Of a DNA stretch of 55,572 nucleotides, positions 11,736-21,170 are shown in pieces. Under the pieces are notes generated by a model, which worked only from the letters and a program-made list of their open reading frames with translations, was not told the origin of the DNA and ran no database searches. The DNA is from Hyphomicrobiales bacterium (GTDB lineage: Bacteria > Pseudomonadota > Alphaproteobacteria > Rhizobiales > Beijerinckiaceae). Made by a program: the position numbers and the translations under genes. Where the stretch lies: contig JAPLOU010000049.1 of NCBI GenBank assembly GCA_026400535.1, positions 1-55,572 on the forward strand, read 5' to 3'. Positions within the stretch are counted from its first letter, which is position 1. Each line of letters begins with the position of its first letter.

Positions 11736-13925
11736 TCAGGCGTTCTCGACCCGCGCGAAGGGCAGCACATGCAGGCGCCGCTTCGTCGCCGCAAAGACCG
11801 CGTTGGCGACGGCGGGGCCGATCGGCGGCACGCCGGGCTCTCCGACACCCGTCGGCGCATCCGTGGACGGCACGATATGCACCTCGACCACCGGCATCTC
11901 GTCGAAACGCAGAACCTCGTGGCTGTCAAAATTGGTTTCGACGATATGGCCCTTGTCGAGGGTGGTCTGCGATTTCATCACCGCGCCAAGCCCAAAGCCG
12001 ATGCCGCCCTCCATCTGGGCGCGGATGTTGTCCGGATTGACCGCAACGCCGCAATGGACGGCGCAGACCACCCGCTCGACCTTGAACGCGCCGTCTGGCC
12101 GCATGGCGATCTCCACAACCTGCGCGACCTCCGTGTCGAAGCTCTCGGCCAGGGCGATCCCACGAAAGCGGCCCGCCGGGAGGGCGGAGCCCCAGCCGGC
12201 CTTCTCGGCGGCCAGTTTCAGGACGCGCGCATGCTTGGAGGCCGGGTCGAGCAGCTGCATCCGGTACTCATAAGGGTCCTTGCCGGTCAGCGCGGCCACC
12301 TCATCGAGGAAGACCTCGACCGCATAGGCGGTGTGGGTCGAGCCGACCGCGCGCCACCAAAGCACCGGAACCCCTGTCCGCGTCGTGGTCAGTTCGACCT
12401 TCTGGGCTGCGAATCTGTAGGGCAGGTTGATGGCACCCTCGACCGAGGTCATGTCGACGCCGTTCTTCACCAGCCCGGCGGCGAAGGGCGTGCCGGCCAC
12501 GATCGACTGGCCGACGATGTGGTTGTACCAGCCCACGATCCGGCCGTCCGTGTCGACGCCGGCTTTCAGTCGATGCACATAGGCCGGTCGGTAGCGGCCC
12601 GCGCGCATGTCGTCCTCGCGTGTCCACTGCATCTTGACCGGCGCGCGGAAGTCGATCGCTTTCGCCACTGCAACTGCTTCGACGATCACATCGGCATCAA
12701 TGACGGCGCGCCGGCCGAAGCTGCCGCCGGTCTTCATCACATGCATGGTCACCTGACCGGGCGGCACGCCTGCGATCGCCGCCGCCGTCCCCTGATAAAC
12801 GTCCGGCATCTGGTGCCCGCCCCAGATCTCGACCGTGCCATCGGCATTGCGGCGCACGACAGCGTTGAGCGGTTCGAGCGCGGCATGGGCGATGTAGGGA
12901 AACTCGAACGTCGCCTCGATGGTGCGGGCGGCGCCGGCAATGGCGGCCTCCGCATTGCCCGCGTTGCGGGCCGTTGCGAGGCCCGGCTTCAGGGCGAGTT
13001 CGCGGTACTCCCTGGCAAGATCGGCACTGGAGCGTTTCTCGGCCTTGCTGTCGTCCCAGACGGCCGTGACCGCCTCTCGGCCCTTGAGTGCCGACCACAT
13101 GTCGACGGCGACCACGGCGAGCCCGCGCGGATGCTGGACCACGTCAACCACGCCCTTGATGGCCTTGGCCTTCGAGGCATCGAACGAGGTCAGCGTTGCG
13201 CCGAACAGCGGCGGATGGATCGGCACGGCGGTGAGCATGCCGGGCAGCTTCACGTCGATCGTGTAGTCCATCGCGCCGCTCGACTTCGCCATGGAGTCGA
13301 GCCGGCGCAGCGTGTCATTGCCGATGAAAACCCAGTCCTTGGGGTCTTTCAGCGTAACCTTGGCCGGGGCCGGCAGGGCGGCTGCTTTGGCCGCAAGGTC
13401 GCCAAAGCGGGCGGTGCGCCCGGAGGCATGGCTGATCACGCCCTTGGCGACGCGGATTTCGGCTGCAGGAACGCGCCATTCGGCCGCCGCAGCGGCCACC
13501 AGCATCTGCCGCGCCGCAGCGCCGGCGATCCGGTAGCGCTCCCACGACGACGTGGTGCCGGTCGAGCCGCCCGTGCCCTGGACCGCCCCGCCCCAGGCCA
13601 CGTTGCCATAGAGCTTCGGATTGCCTGCGCCGCCAATGGCCCTCATCTGGGACCAGTCGGCATCGAGTTCGTCCGCAACCAGCGTGGCGATGCCATCATA
13701 GATGCCCTGACCCATCTCCATATGGGCCGCGATAACGGTCACGCTGTTGTCCGGCGCGATCCGCAGATAGGCGTTGAACGGCCTGACGCCGCCGGTCGCG
13801 GCGCTGGCCGCATCGGCTGGGCGGAAGCCCACGGCGAGGCTGCCGGCAACGGCCGCGCAGCCGATCATGAAGGAGCGGCGGCACGGTGCGGCATTCTCGA
13901 GCCGCGTCATCATCTTGGCGAGCAT
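11736..13925 (-). CDS. Molybdopterin-binding subunit, isoquinoline/aldehyde oxidoreductase type
   Basis: Large catalytic subunit of a xanthine-oxidase-family molybdenum hydroxylase (IorB/aldehyde dehydrogenase type), 729 residues. The N-terminus has a twin-arginine signal: RRSFMIGCAAVAGSLAVGF, then an A-rich cleavage region, so the enzyme should be exported folded to the periplasm. Cofactor-binding stretches include NAYLRIAPDNSVTV, HMEMGQGIYDGIATL and GGSFGRRAVID. The C-terminal active-site Glu region is GVGEPGVPPIGPAVANA, close to the end. The ATG at 13925 follows GGGAGG and directly starts the Tat signal. It sits 14 bases after the 2Fe-2S subunit gene. No FAD subunit or cytochrome gene is adjacent, as usual for the Ior class. 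Substrate (N-heterocycle or aldehyde) is inferred only from family. Confidence 0.9.
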   Translation of the reverse strand: MLAKMMTRLENAAPCRRSFMIGCAAVAGSLAVGFRPADAASAATGGVRPFNAYLRIAPDNSVTVIAAHMEMGQGIYDGIATLVADELDADWSQMRAIGGAGNPKLYGNVAWGGAVQGTGGSTGTTSSWERYRIAGAAARQMLVAAAAAEWRVPAAEIRVAKGVISHASGRTARFGDLAAKAAALPAPAKVTLKDPKDWVFIGNDTLRRLDSMAKSSGAMDYTIDVKLPGMLTAVPIHPPLFGATLTSFDASKAKAIKGVVDVVQHPRGLAVVAVDMWSALKGREAVTAVWDDSKAEKRSSADLAREYRELALKPGLATARNAGNAEAAIAGAARTIEATFEFPYIAHAALEPLNAVVRRNADGTVEIWGGHQMPDVYQGTAAAIAGVPPGQVTMHVMKTGGSFGRRAVIDADVIVEAVAVAKAIDFRAPVKMQWTREDDMRAGRYRPAYVHRLKAGVDTDGRIVGWYNHIVGQSIVAGTPFAAGLVKNGVDMTSVEGAINLPYRFAAQKVELTTTRTGVPVLWWRAVGSTHTAYAVEVFLDEVAALTGKDPYEYRMQLLDPASKHARVLKLAAEKAGWGSALPAGRFRGIALAESFDTEVAQVVEIAMRPDGAFKVERVVCAVHCGVAVNPDNIRAQMEGGIGFGLGAVMKSQTTLDKGHIVETNFDSHEVLRFDEMPVVEVHIVPSTDAPTGVGEPGVPPIGPAVANAVFAATKRRLHVLPFARVENA

Positions 13926-13939
13926 GGCATCGTCCTCCC

Positions 13940-14395
13940 TCAGGCCAGCGCTTTGGCGGCGGTGTGTACGGCGGTGCGGATGCGGGCATAGGTGGCGCAG
14001 CGGCATAGGTTGCCGGCGAGCGCGGCATCAATGTCGGCGTCGCTTGGCGTCCTGTTGGCCTCAAGCAGCGCGATGGTGGCCATCACCTGCCCTGACTGGC
14101 AGTAGCCGCATTGCGGGACATCAAGTGTGGCCCAGGCGGCCTGAACCGCCCGGGCCACTGGCCCGGCGGCAGCCTCGATCGTGGTGATCGCCTGGCCGGC
14201 AACCGCCGAAACCGGCATCGAGCAAGAGCGCACCGGCTGGCCGTCGATGTGAACGGTGCAGGCGCCGCATTGGGCGATGCCGCAGCCGAATTTGGTTCCG
14301 GTCAAGCCGACATGGTCACGGATGGCCCAGAGCAGCGGCATGTCCGGGTCGATATCGAGCCGGTGCATGGCTCCGTTGATGCGCAGTTCGATCAT
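13940..14395 (-). CDS. (2Fe-2S)-binding subunit of the molybdenum hydroxylase
   Basis: Small electron-transfer subunit (IorA type), 151 residues. The N-terminal plant-ferredoxin-type cluster motif is GTKFGCGIAQCGACTVHIDG, with the fourth Cys in VRSCSMPVSA. The C-terminal helical domain holds the second cluster: CGYCQSGQVM and CRCATYARIR. I chose the ATG at 14395 (MIELRINGAMHRLDID) with GGGAG upstream; earlier in-frame codons run into noncoding repeats. It has no signal peptide and is expected to be exported with the Tat-bearing large subunit encoded next. The pair forms one operon. Confidence 0.94.
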   Translation of the reverse strand: MIELRINGAMHRLDIDPDMPLLWAIRDHVGLTGTKFGCGIAQCGACTVHIDGQPVRSCSMPVSAVAGQAITTIEAAAGPVARAVQAAWATLDVPQCGYCQSGQVMATIALLEANRTPSDADIDAALAGNLCRCATYARIRTAVHTAAKALA

Positions 14396-14481
14396 CGCGA
14401 ACTCCCCTGCAAGGCTTGCTTGACACAAGACGTTAGCACGCAGGATTTGACAGCATGAAGGCACATTCGCCAATTTGTGTC

Positions 14482-14578
14482 GCTGCCAAGTCTGTTACGC
14501 TGCCAAGTCTGGGCCGCGCTGCCAAGTCTGGGCCGCGCTGCCAAGTCTGTTACGCTGCCAAGTCTGGGCCGCTGCCAA
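14482..14578. repeat. Tandem repeat of 17/19-bp units
   Basis: The core GCTGCCAAGTCTG occurs at 14482, 14499, 14518, 14537 and 14554, with a partial sixth copy (GCTGCCAA) at 14571. Spacers are TTAC (17-bp unit) or GGCCGC (19-bp unit). The order of unit lengths is 17, 19, 19, 17, 17. The core is perfect in all five full copies. The array fills the space between the start of the iron-sulfur gene and the end of the thermonuclease gene and is not coding. Confidence 0.93.
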
Positions 14579-14591
14579 CGCCGCCCAAGGC

Positions 14592-15134
14592 TCATTGGCG
14601 CGGGTTGGCGGCCCGGTAGTCTGCCGGCGGCACGAACTGTCCGCTCCACAGGCCGACCATCCGCCGCTGCGCCTGCGCCTCGGCCGACCGATAACCGCCG
14701 AAATCGACGGCGATGCCCTCGCGCACCATGGCGTCGTTCAGCACCTCGTCGCCGCGCATGCAGACGCCGAGCATGCGGCCGTAACGATCATGGCCTTCGA
14801 TGCGGCAACTCACCGCGCCGCGCTGCAGCCGCGCGTTGAGCCAGCGCTTAGCCTCGACACCACAGGCATAGTCGCGCCCGACGTGGTTCTTGCAGTACTG
14901 GCTGATTTCGGGGGCGTCGATGCCCTTCAGGCGGACTTCCTGCCCCGCCACCCGAAGGCTGTCGCCATCGATCGCTTCGCCGAAGCCCGCCACCACTTCG
15001 GGCACTGTCCAGCGTCTGTCGATCTCGCGGGCGAGCAGCGCCAGAAGCACAAGGACGCCCAGGCCGGCGAGGAGTTCGGCCAAACCGAAGCGCCTCGACA
15101 GGCGGCGCGATTGATCGAATCGGATCCGGCGCAT
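14592..15134 (-). CDS. Thermonuclease-family (SNase-like) protein, membrane anchored
   Basis: A 180-residue protein with a basic N-terminus and one membrane segment (LAELLAGLGVLVLLALLA, about residues 18-35), then a staphylococcal-nuclease-like OB domain. Active-site elements are visible: DGDSLRV, VRLKGIDAPEIS (catalytic Arg and Glu region) and DRYGRMLG (second Arg). Conserved Cys in YCKN and CGVEAKRWL are typical of the alphaproteobacterial group. It is probably held on the periplasmic face by an N-terminal signal anchor. The gene ends close to a tandem-repeat array and starts 80 bases from the divergent histidine kinase. Nuclease activity is inferred from the retained residues. Confidence 0.88.
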   Translation of the reverse strand: MRRIRFDQSRRLSRRFGLAELLAGLGVLVLLALLAREIDRRWTVPEVVAGFGEAIDGDSLRVAGQEVRLKGIDAPEISQYCKNHVGRDYACGVEAKRWLNARLQRGAVSCRIEGHDRYGRMLGVCMRGDEVLNDAMVREGIAVDFGGYRSAEAQAQRRMVGLWSGQFVPPADYRAANPRQ

Positions 15135-15214
15135 CAGGAGGACTTTAACGATTCGTATGCTTTGTTGAACCGGCGCGCGCGCGCCGTCGCGTGTTTTGGA
15201 CCCAGCTGCAACCC

Positions 15215-16753
15215 ATGTCGCCCAAGTCGATCCCCGATTCCGTCAAGCAGTCGATGTCGCCGGTGGTGACAAGCCGGCGCAATGACGAGGACCGGATCGG
15301 CCAGCGCCGTCGGCTCGGCCGCAACATCCAGAGCGTGCGCGAGCGGCTCACCTCCGCCAGCGGACTTGAGCGCTCCTTCGATTCCGAGTTGATCCGCCAG
15401 TTCGCCCGGAAGTCGACCGGTGCGTCCGGCGCAATTCTCGCCACCCTGACCATTCTTGTCGGCCTGATCGCGACGGTCTGGATTCCGGCGCAGCTGATGG
15501 CGATGTGGGCTTCGGCAGCTCTGGTGATCTGCGCCTTGCAGTATCTCCTCGCCCGGAACATCCTGCGCCGACTTGAAAGCGCCGACAGTGTCAGCCCCGA
15601 TCTGATGATCATGATCACCGCGCTCCAGACGCTGGTCTGGAGCGGTCTTGTCCTGATCTTTCTCGGTGCGGGCGAGCCGGCGGCCAGAGTGTTCATGGTG
15701 GGATCACTGATGTTCTTTGGCCTGGTGGTGGTGCTCGGCGCCTATACCGTCCCGGGCGCTGTTTACATGGCCATTATCCCGCTGCTGATGGCGCTGGCCT
15801 CGCTCTTGTGGATCAATCGCGATGTCGGCACGATGACCATCGCCTCGGTTGGTCTCGTTTCGCAGATCTTCTTCCTCTTCCTGGCCAACGGGCTCTATTC
15901 GCAGGCCGTCGCCACGCTTGAGTTCCGCGCCGAGAAGGACATCCTGATCGCCGACCTCGAAACCGCGACGATCAACTCCGAGGATGCCCGGCGCAAGGCG
16001 GAGGAGGCCAACCTGGCCAAGTCCAAGTTCCTCGCCACCATGAGCCATGAACTGCGCACGCCGCTGAACGCGATTCTCGGCTTCTCCGAAGTGATGAAGA
16101 ACGAGGTCTTCGGCCCCCATGCTGCGCCGCCCTACCGCGAATACTCCAGCGACATCCATGCCAGCGGCCAGCATCTGCTGAACCTGATCAACGAGATCCT
16201 CGACCTCTCGCGCATCGAGGCCGGCCGCTACGAGCTGAAGGAAGAGGCCATCAACCTCGCGCACATCGCCGACGAGTGCCTGCACATGCTGACCTTGCGC
16301 GCCCGCGGCAAGAGCCAGACCATCCGGCAGGCGGTGGAGCCGGACCTGCCGAAGATCTGGGCCGACGAGCGCGCCATGCGCCAGATCATTCTGAACCTTC
16401 TGTCCAATGCGCTGAAGTTCACCCAGCAAGGTGGTGACATCATGCTCAAGGTCGGCTGGACGGCGAAGGGTGGACAATATGTCTCGATCACTGATAACGG
16501 TCCCGGTATTCCCGAAAACGAACTGACGAGCGTCCTGTCCAGCTTCGGGCGTGGCTCCCAGGCGATCAAGACCGCCGAAGAGGGCTCCGGCCTCGGCCTG
16601 GCCATCGTCAAGGGGCTGGTGGAGATGCATGGCGGGGTGTTCACGCTCAAGTCCAAGCTCAGGGTCGGTACCGAGGTCAGTTTCACCGTTCCGCCCGTGC
16701 GGGTGATGAGCACGCTGGCGGCGATCAAGCCTGTGGAGCACCGGCTCGCATGA
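15215..16753 (+). CDS. Membrane-bound sensor histidine kinase
   Basis: Sensor kinase of 512 residues from the ATG at 15215; a GTG at 15191 in frame is an alternative start, and neither has a strong ribosome site. About six hydrophobic segments in three pairs (about residues 60-240) form a membrane sensor without a large periplasmic loop. A short coiled coil with EDARRKAEEANLAKSKF follows. The HisKA box is MSHELRTPLNAILGF (about 276-290). The HATPase domain has NLLSNALKF, DNGPGIP and GSGLGLAI (about 394-464). It resembles the alphaproteobacterial PleC/DivJ-like sensor group. No response regulator gene is adjacent, so its partner is elsewhere. Confidence 0.9.
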   Translation: MSPKSIPDSVKQSMSPVVTSRRNDEDRIGQRRRLGRNIQSVRERLTSASGLERSFDSELIRQFARKSTGASGAILATLTILVGLIATVWIPAQLMAMWASAALVICALQYLLARNILRRLESADSVSPDLMIMITALQTLVWSGLVLIFLGAGEPAARVFMVGSLMFFGLVVVLGAYTVPGAVYMAIIPLLMALASLLWINRDVGTMTIASVGLVSQIFFLFLANGLYSQAVATLEFRAEKDILIADLETATINSEDARRKAEEANLAKSKFLATMSHELRTPLNAILGFSEVMKNEVFGPHAAPPYREYSSDIHASGQHLLNLINEILDLSRIEAGRYELKEEAINLAHIADECLHMLTLRARGKSQTIRQAVEPDLPKIWADERAMRQIILNLLSNALKFTQQGGDIMLKVGWTAKGGQYVSITDNGPGIPENELTSVLSSFGRGSQAIKTAEEGSGLGLAIVKGLVEMHGGVFTLKSKLRVGTEVSFTVPPVRVMSTLAAIKPVEHRLA

Positions 16754-16954
16754 CCCCGGATTTGTCCTCAGATTGACAGGCGCGGGCCGTTCTTTTAGGT
16801 TTTCATGTCGATTGATGCGGCAATCAGACCAGTTCGCAGGACGTCCGGGCCATCCGGGGTCAGGCGCGAGTCGCCCGGCCTCCTCGTCGACGACCCCATC
16901 GGCCCGCCATGCGGCAGGCCAGACAGAATAAACTGACGAGAGAGCACGACGATA

Positions 16955-17167
16955 ATGGCGACTGGTACTGTCAAGTGGTTCAACCCGACCAAGGGTTATG
17001 GTTTCATCCAGCCCGATCAGGGTTCCAGCGATGTGTTCGTTCACATCAGCGCGGTCGAGCGCGCCGGCCTCACCGATCTGCGCGAAGGCCAGAAGGTGTC
17101 CTACGAAATGGCGACCGACCGCCGCACCGGCAAGCAGTCCGCCGACCAGCTCAAGGTCGTGGGCTGA
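16955..17167 (+). CDS. Cold-shock-domain protein
   Basis: A 70-residue CspA-type nucleic-acid chaperone. RNP1 is KGYGFIQP and RNP2 is VFVHISAVE. It starts [17 protein letters not shown], the standard beginning. The approximately 200-base leader after the histidine kinase gene is long, as is usual for csp mRNAs whose structure governs translation, though I cannot fold it here. A possible terminator is at 17198-17230. Confidence 0.95.
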   Translation: MATGTVKWFNPTKGYGFIQPDQGSSDVFVHISAVERAGLTDLREGQKVSYEMATDRRTGKQSADQLKVVG

Positions 17168-17197
17168 GGCGGTCTCCGCCGGGCAGGCGCCTGCATG

Positions 17198-17230
17198 AAG
17201 CCGGGGTCTCGCGCGCCGGCTTATGTGTTT
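17198..17230 (+). terminator. Probable terminator after the cold-shock gene
   Basis: AAGCCGG (17198-17204) pairs with CCGGCTT (17216-17222) around an 11-base loop, followed by a T-rich ATGTGTTTT. It lies between convergent genes. The stem is short and the T run interrupted, so the call is moderate. Confidence 0.5.
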
Positions 17231-17243
17231 TCAGAGCATCTCC

Positions 17244-17540
17244 TCAGAGCGTCTCCACCGTCTCGGGGTCGATGATCTCGATCCTGCGCGCCAGGATGTG
17301 CGGGCCACCGGCCGCGCGCCAGGCCTGCAGATGCGGCGTGGTGAAATGCGCGGCCAGTGCCTCGCGCGTCTCCCAGCGTTCGACAAAGACCAATGCCTCG
17401 GGGTCCGTCACATCGACGTGGAGATCATAGGAGATGCAGCCAGCCTCCTGGCGCGTCGCGTCAAGGCAGGGCTTCACCGCAGCAATCACGGCAGGCAGGC
17501 TGCCCGGCGTGATGCGGAGGGTAGCGATGAGATAGATCAT
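17244..17540 (-). CDS. Antibiotic-biosynthesis-monooxygenase-fold (quinol monooxygenase-like) protein
   Basis: A 98-residue single-domain ABM/dimeric alpha-beta barrel protein. Typical features are the start MIYLIATLRITPGSLPAV and the segments EAGCISYDLHVD and FVERWETREALAAHFTTPH. Such proteins act as cofactor-free quinol monooxygenases or of unknown role. The gene lies 43 bases after the ureC stop in the same direction, so it may be the last gene of the urease transcript. There is no evident functional link to urea, and it could simply be a read-through neighbour. Confidence 0.85.
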   Translation of the reverse strand: MIYLIATLRITPGSLPAVIAAVKPCLDATRQEAGCISYDLHVDVTDPEALVFVERWETREALAAHFTTPHLQAWRAAGGPHILARRIEIIDPETVETL

Positions 17541-17583
17541 GGCAGTCTCGTGGATGGCGGGGACTGCATGTTGCCACAGCCCG

Positions 17584-19320
17584 TCAAAACAAGAAATACC
17601 GCTGCGCCATGGGCAGCACCTTCATCGGCTCGCACACCAGAAGTTCGCCATCCGCCGTCACCACATAGGTTTCCGCGTCGATCCTGATGTCCGGCGTCGC
17701 GTCGTTGTGGATCATGCTCTTCTTGCTGATCCCGCCGCGCACGTTGCTGACGGCGGCGCATTCCTTCGAGAGCCCAAGGCGCCTCGCCCCGCCATTGGCC
17801 ACGAACGCCTGCGAGACGAAGGTGAGGGACGTGGCGGTCATCGCCTTGCCGAAGGCGCCGAACATCGGGCGGTAATGCACCGGCTGCGGGGTCGGGATCG
17901 AGGCGTTCGGGTCGCCCATCGGCACGGCCGCGATGCTGCCACCCTTGATCACCATCGATGGCTTCACGCCGAAGAAGGCCGGGTCGAACAGCACAAGGTC
18001 CGCCAGTTTGCCGACGGCGATCGAGCCGATGTGCTGTGACACGCCATGGGCAATGGCCGGGTTGATCGTGTATTTCGCCACATAGCGCTTTGCACGGAAG
18101 TTGTCGTTGCCCTTGCCGGCATCCTCGGGGAGCGCACCGCGTTGCACCTTCATCTTGTGGGCGGTCTGCCAGGTGCGGGTGATGACCTCGCCGATGCGGC
18201 CCATGGCCTGGCTGTCCGAACTCATCATCGAAAGCGCGCCGAGATCGTGCAGGATGTCCTCCGCCGCGATGGTCTCCTTGCGGATGCGGCTTTCGGCAAA
18301 GGCAAGGTCTTCCGGGATCGACGGGTCGAGATGGTGGCAGACCATCAGCATGTCGAGGTGCTCGTCGAGCGTATTGACGGTGAAGGGCCGCGTCGGATTG
18401 GTCGATGAGGGCAGCACGTTGTGCAGCCCCGCCACCTTCATGATGTCGGGCGCGTGCCCGCCGCCGGCGCCCTCGGTGTGGAAGGCGTGGATGGTGCGAC
18501 CCTTGAAGGCGGCGATGGTGTCATCGACATAGCCGCTCTCGTTCAGCGTGTCCGAATGCAGCATGACCTGGATGTCGTGGTCGTCGGCGACGCTCAGGCA
18601 GTTGTCGATGGCGGCCGGTGTCGTGCCCCAGTCCTCGTGCAGCTTCATGGCGCAGGCGCCGGCCTCGATCATCTCGATCAGCGCCGCCGGCGTCGCGGCA
18701 TTGCCCTTGCCGGAGAAGGCGAGGTTCATCGGAAAGGAATCCGCTGCCTTCAGCATCTGGGCCATATGCCAGGGCCCGGGCGTGCAGGTGGTGGCCGAGG
18801 TGCCGGCGGAGGGGCCGGTGCCGCCGCCCAGCATCGTGGTCAGCCCGCTCATCAGCGCATCCTCGATCTGCTGCGGGCAGATGAAGTGGATATGGCTGTC
18901 GAAGCCCCCCGCCGTGACGATCTTGCCTTCGCCGGCGATCACGTCGGTGCCTGGCCCGATGATGATCGTCTCATGCGGGGCCCTGTTGCTGAATCCGGCC
19001 TGGATGTCCGGATTGCCCGCCTTGCCGATGCCACTGATACGCCCGTTCTTGATGCCGATATCGGCCTTGACGATGCCCCAGTGGTCGAGGATCAGCGCGT
19101 TGGTGATCACGGTGTCGGCCGCGCCCTCGGCATTGGTCATCTGGCCCTGGCCCATGCCGTCGCGGATGACCTTGCCTCCGCCGAACTTCACCTCCTCGCC
19201 ATAGCTGGTGAAGTCGCGCTCCACCTCGATGTAAAGCTCGGTGTCGGCCAGCCTGACCTTGTCCCCGGTGGTCGGGCCGAACATGGCAGCATAGGCATTG
19301 CGCGAGATGGTGGCTGGCAT
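17584..19320 (-). CDS. ureC: Urease subunit alpha
   Basis: Catalytic, nickel-bearing subunit that hydrolyses urea to ammonia and carbamate in the cytoplasm. The 578-residue product is a little over the usual 567-570. It shows the metal-site HIH in [14 protein letters not shown], the carbamylated-lysine region [10 protein letters not shown] (Lys near residue 225), the mobile-flap region with [20 protein letters not shown], and [15 protein letters not shown]. It is the fifth gene of a ureD-ureAB-DUF4440-hupE/ureJ-ureC order on minus, 27 bases after ureJ. Metal loading needs UreE, UreF and UreG, which are not encoded in this window. Confidence 0.98.
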   Translation of the reverse strand: MPATISRNAYAAMFGPTTGDKVRLADTELYIEVERDFTSYGEEVKFGGGKVIRDGMGQGQMTNAEGAADTVITNALILDHWGIVKADIGIKNGRISGIGKAGNPDIQAGFSNRAPHETIIIGPGTDVIAGEGKIVTAGGFDSHIHFICPQQIEDALMSGLTTMLGGGTGPSAGTSATTCTPGPWHMAQMLKAADSFPMNLAFSGKGNAATPAALIEMIEAGACAMKLHEDWGTTPAAIDNCLSVADDHDIQVMLHSDTLNESGYVDDTIAAFKGRTIHAFHTEGAGGGHAPDIMKVAGLHNVLPSSTNPTRPFTVNTLDEHLDMLMVCHHLDPSIPEDLAFAESRIRKETIAAEDILHDLGALSMMSSDSQAMGRIGEVITRTWQTAHKMKVQRGALPEDAGKGNDNFRAKRYVAKYTINPAIAHGVSQHIGSIAVGKLADLVLFDPAFFGVKPSMVIKGGSIAAVPMGDPNASIPTPQPVHYRPMFGAFGKAMTATSLTFVSQAFVANGGARRLGLSKECAAVSNVRGGISKKSMIHNDATPDIRIDAETYVVTADGELLVCEPMKVLPMAQRYFLF

Positions 19321-19347
19321 GGCAGTCCCCGATTCCGGAAGGTTGGG

Positions 19348-19911
19348 TCAGATCGCGCTCGCGACGTGTGCGAGCCCTGCGAGGGCAACACCGGTTCCCG
19401 CGATCCGCACGGGCCAGCCCGCGCCGATCCGCGCGAACATCGCAGCCAGCCCGCTGCCGGCTGCGAGCAGAACGACACTGGCCATCAGGAAGCCGCCTGC
19501 GAAGGGCAGGGGTGCGCCCTGCAGCTCCATGCCGTGGGCCGCCCCATGCGCGATGCCAAAGGCGGCGATGGCGGCGGCACCCAGCCAGACCGGCGCTTCG
19601 AGGCGCAGGGCGATGGCGGAACCCAGCAGCACCACGGATGCGAGGATCATTGTCTCGATCTGCGGCACCACGAAGCCGGCTTGCGTGAGCCCGAAGCCCG
19701 CCGCCATGGCGGCCATGAAAGCCGCGGGCCAGGCGAGCCTTGCGCCGTGGCCACTGACGGCAGCCCAGAGGCCGATGGCAAGCATGGCCAACACGTGGTC
19801 CAGACCCGTCATCGGGTGGGCAAAGCCGCCCGCAAACCCGCCACCATGGCCGGGATGGGCAAGCGCGGGCGTTGCGATGAGTACAAGGGCGAGGGGCAGG
19901 ATGCGCTTCAT
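19348..19911 (-). CDS. ureJ: HupE/UreJ family nickel permease
   Basis: A 187-residue inner-membrane protein that probably supplies nickel for urease. It begins MKRILPLALVLIATPALAHPGHG, a signal peptide with a mature His at the cleavage site. The family Ni-site motif follows: HPMTGLDHVLAMLAIGLWA. Five to six further membrane helices with small residues cover the rest. The ATG at 19911 is chosen because it starts the signal peptide directly; an in-frame extension up to 20031 is not convincing. It sits between the DUF4440-like gene and ureC in the urease operon. Confidence 0.92.
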   Translation of the reverse strand: MKRILPLALVLIATPALAHPGHGGGFAGGFAHPMTGLDHVLAMLAIGLWAAVSGHGARLAWPAAFMAAMAAGFGLTQAGFVVPQIETMILASVVLLGSAIALRLEAPVWLGAAAIAAFGIAHGAAHGMELQGAPLPFAGGFLMASVVLLAAGSGLAAMFARIGAGWPVRIAGTGVALAGLAHVASAI

Positions 19912-20027
19912 CTGGCGGACCTTTGGGATCGACGGGACAGAACGGATATCTGGGAGGTTGGGTCGACATCTCTGCCGCACGGCAGGAGTGGTCTGCCGCG
20001 CGCGCCGGCTGAGTATGCCGGTGAGCA

Positions 20028-20537
20028 TCACGACACAAGCTCCCGCCCGCGCGTGGCCTGGCTGGCGATCAGCTGCCAGGCATCGTCGCCGCGGCGTGAC
20101 AGCATCTGCGTCCAGTGCACCGCGTGGGTCTTGCCGTCGGAAGCCTTGATCGGGGTGATGCCGCGCACCACCGCGGCCCAGCCGCCGGCGTGGATGCTGA
20201 CGCTGCGCTCGGAGAAGGGCAGCAGCTCAACCGTCGCTTCGCCGGTCAGCAGCGACACGATGCGGGCATCGCGCCCGTCGACTTTCGCCGATGTGTGGGT
20301 ATGCGTGAAACTCTCCGCATAGAGCTCGCGCAGCTTGACAACGTCCCTGGCCAAAACGGCCGTTTCAAGCGCCTTGTAAAAAGCGGTGACCTCGTCCGTG
20401 ACACCCGCCTGGCTTTGTGGAGACAGGATCGCCGGCGGGTGGGCGAGGGCAGGGGTGGCAGCAAGAAGCGCACCAAGAAGCGGACACAGTGCGGCCCGCC
20501 GCGTCATGACACCCTTCTTCAAGACGCCGTTGCCCAT
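20028..20537 (-). CDS. Secreted SnoaL/DUF4440-like (NTF2-fold) protein inside urease operon
   Basis: A 169-residue protein with a basic start and hydrophobic signal (RRAALCPLLGALLAATPALAH), so it is likely exported. The mature part resembles the NTF2/DUF4440 fold: VTAFYKALETAVLARDVVKL, YAESFTHTHTSAKVDGRD and a C-terminal WTQMLSRRGDDAWQLIASQ. Its ATG at 20537 overlaps the ureAB stop (TGATG), so it is translationally coupled to it; an internal ATG at 20507 (MTRRAAL) is an alternative. Its role in a urease operon is unknown. A periplasmic binding or lyase-like role is only a guess. Confidence 0.75.
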   Translation of the reverse strand: MGNGVLKKGVMTRRAALCPLLGALLAATPALAHPPAILSPQSQAGVTDEVTAFYKALETAVLARDVVKLRELYAESFTHTHTSAKVDGRDARIVSLLTGEATVELLPFSERSVSIHAGGWAAVVRGITPIKASDGKTHAVHWTQMLSRRGDDAWQLIASQATRGRELVS

Positions 20538-21157
20538 CACAGCTTCCCCATCACCTTCTGCTGGAAGCCAAACACCTCGCGCTTGCCGGCCATCTCCACC
20601 AGCGTGACATCACGCGTCTGGCCCGGTTCGAAACGCACGGCTGTCCCGGCGGCGATATCGAGGCGGTAGCCGCGCGCTTTGGCACGGTCGAAGCTGAGCG
20701 CGTCGTTCGTCTCGAAGAAATGATAGTGGCTGCCGACCTGGATCGGCCTGTCGCCGGTGTTGGAGACGGTCAGCGTCACGGTCTTGCGCCCCGCGTTCAG
20801 CACGATATCGCCCGGCAGCGTCATCACCGTGCCTGGCTCAAGCGCATGCGTGGCGGCTCGGATCGGCTCGTGCACGGTAACAAGCTTGGTGCCGTCCGGA
20901 AAGGTCGCCTCGACCTGGACGTCATGGATCATCTCGGCAATGCCATCCATCACCTGATCGGCCGTCAGCACATGCGCTCCGGCTTCCATCAGATCGGCGA
21001 CGGAGCGGCCATCGCGCGCGCCTTCAATGACGAAGTCGGTGATCAGCGCGACCGCCTCGGGGTGGTTGAGCTTGACGCCGCGCTCCAGCCTGCGCCGCGC
21101 CACCATGGCGGCCATCGAGACCAACAGCTTGTCCTTCTCGCGGGGGCTCAGCATCAT
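20537..21157 (-). CDS. ureAB: Fused urease gamma-beta subunit
   Basis: A 206-residue single polypeptide with the gamma subunit (residues 1 to about 100: [57 protein letters not shown]) fused to beta (from about 105: [55 protein letters not shown]). In most bacteria these are separate ureA and ureB; the fusion also occurs in Helicobacter and some other bacteria. It starts at ATG 21157 (or the adjacent ATG 21154) with AGGGGAAG upstream, 13 bases after ureD, and couples into the next gene. Confidence 0.95.
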   Translation of the reverse strand: MMLSPREKDKLLVSMAAMVARRRLERGVKLNHPEAVALITDFVIEGARDGRSVADLMEAGAHVLTADQVMDGIAEMIHDVQVEATFPDGTKLVTVHEPIRAATHALEPGTVMTLPGDIVLNAGRKTVTLTVSNTGDRPIQVGSHYHFFETNDALSFDRAKARGYRLDIAAGTAVRFEPGQTRDVTLVEMAGKREVFGFQQKVMGKL

Positions 21158-21170
21158 TGTCGTCTTCCCC

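Noticed and set aside
11646..13991. A 781-codon open frame on + opposite the molybdenum hydroxylase
   Set aside because: It mirrors the true gene in GC-rich DNA, has His/Arg-rich composition and no domain; the minus-strand gene has full motifs.
14482..14578. Tandem array as a CRISPR
   Set aside because: Spacers are only 4-6 bases and recur; no cas genes and no 25-40 base unique spacers. It is a simple tandem repeat.
18421..20322. A 633-codon + strand frame across ureC and ureJ
   Set aside because: Composition is unnatural and it crosses three well-supported genes on the opposite strand.
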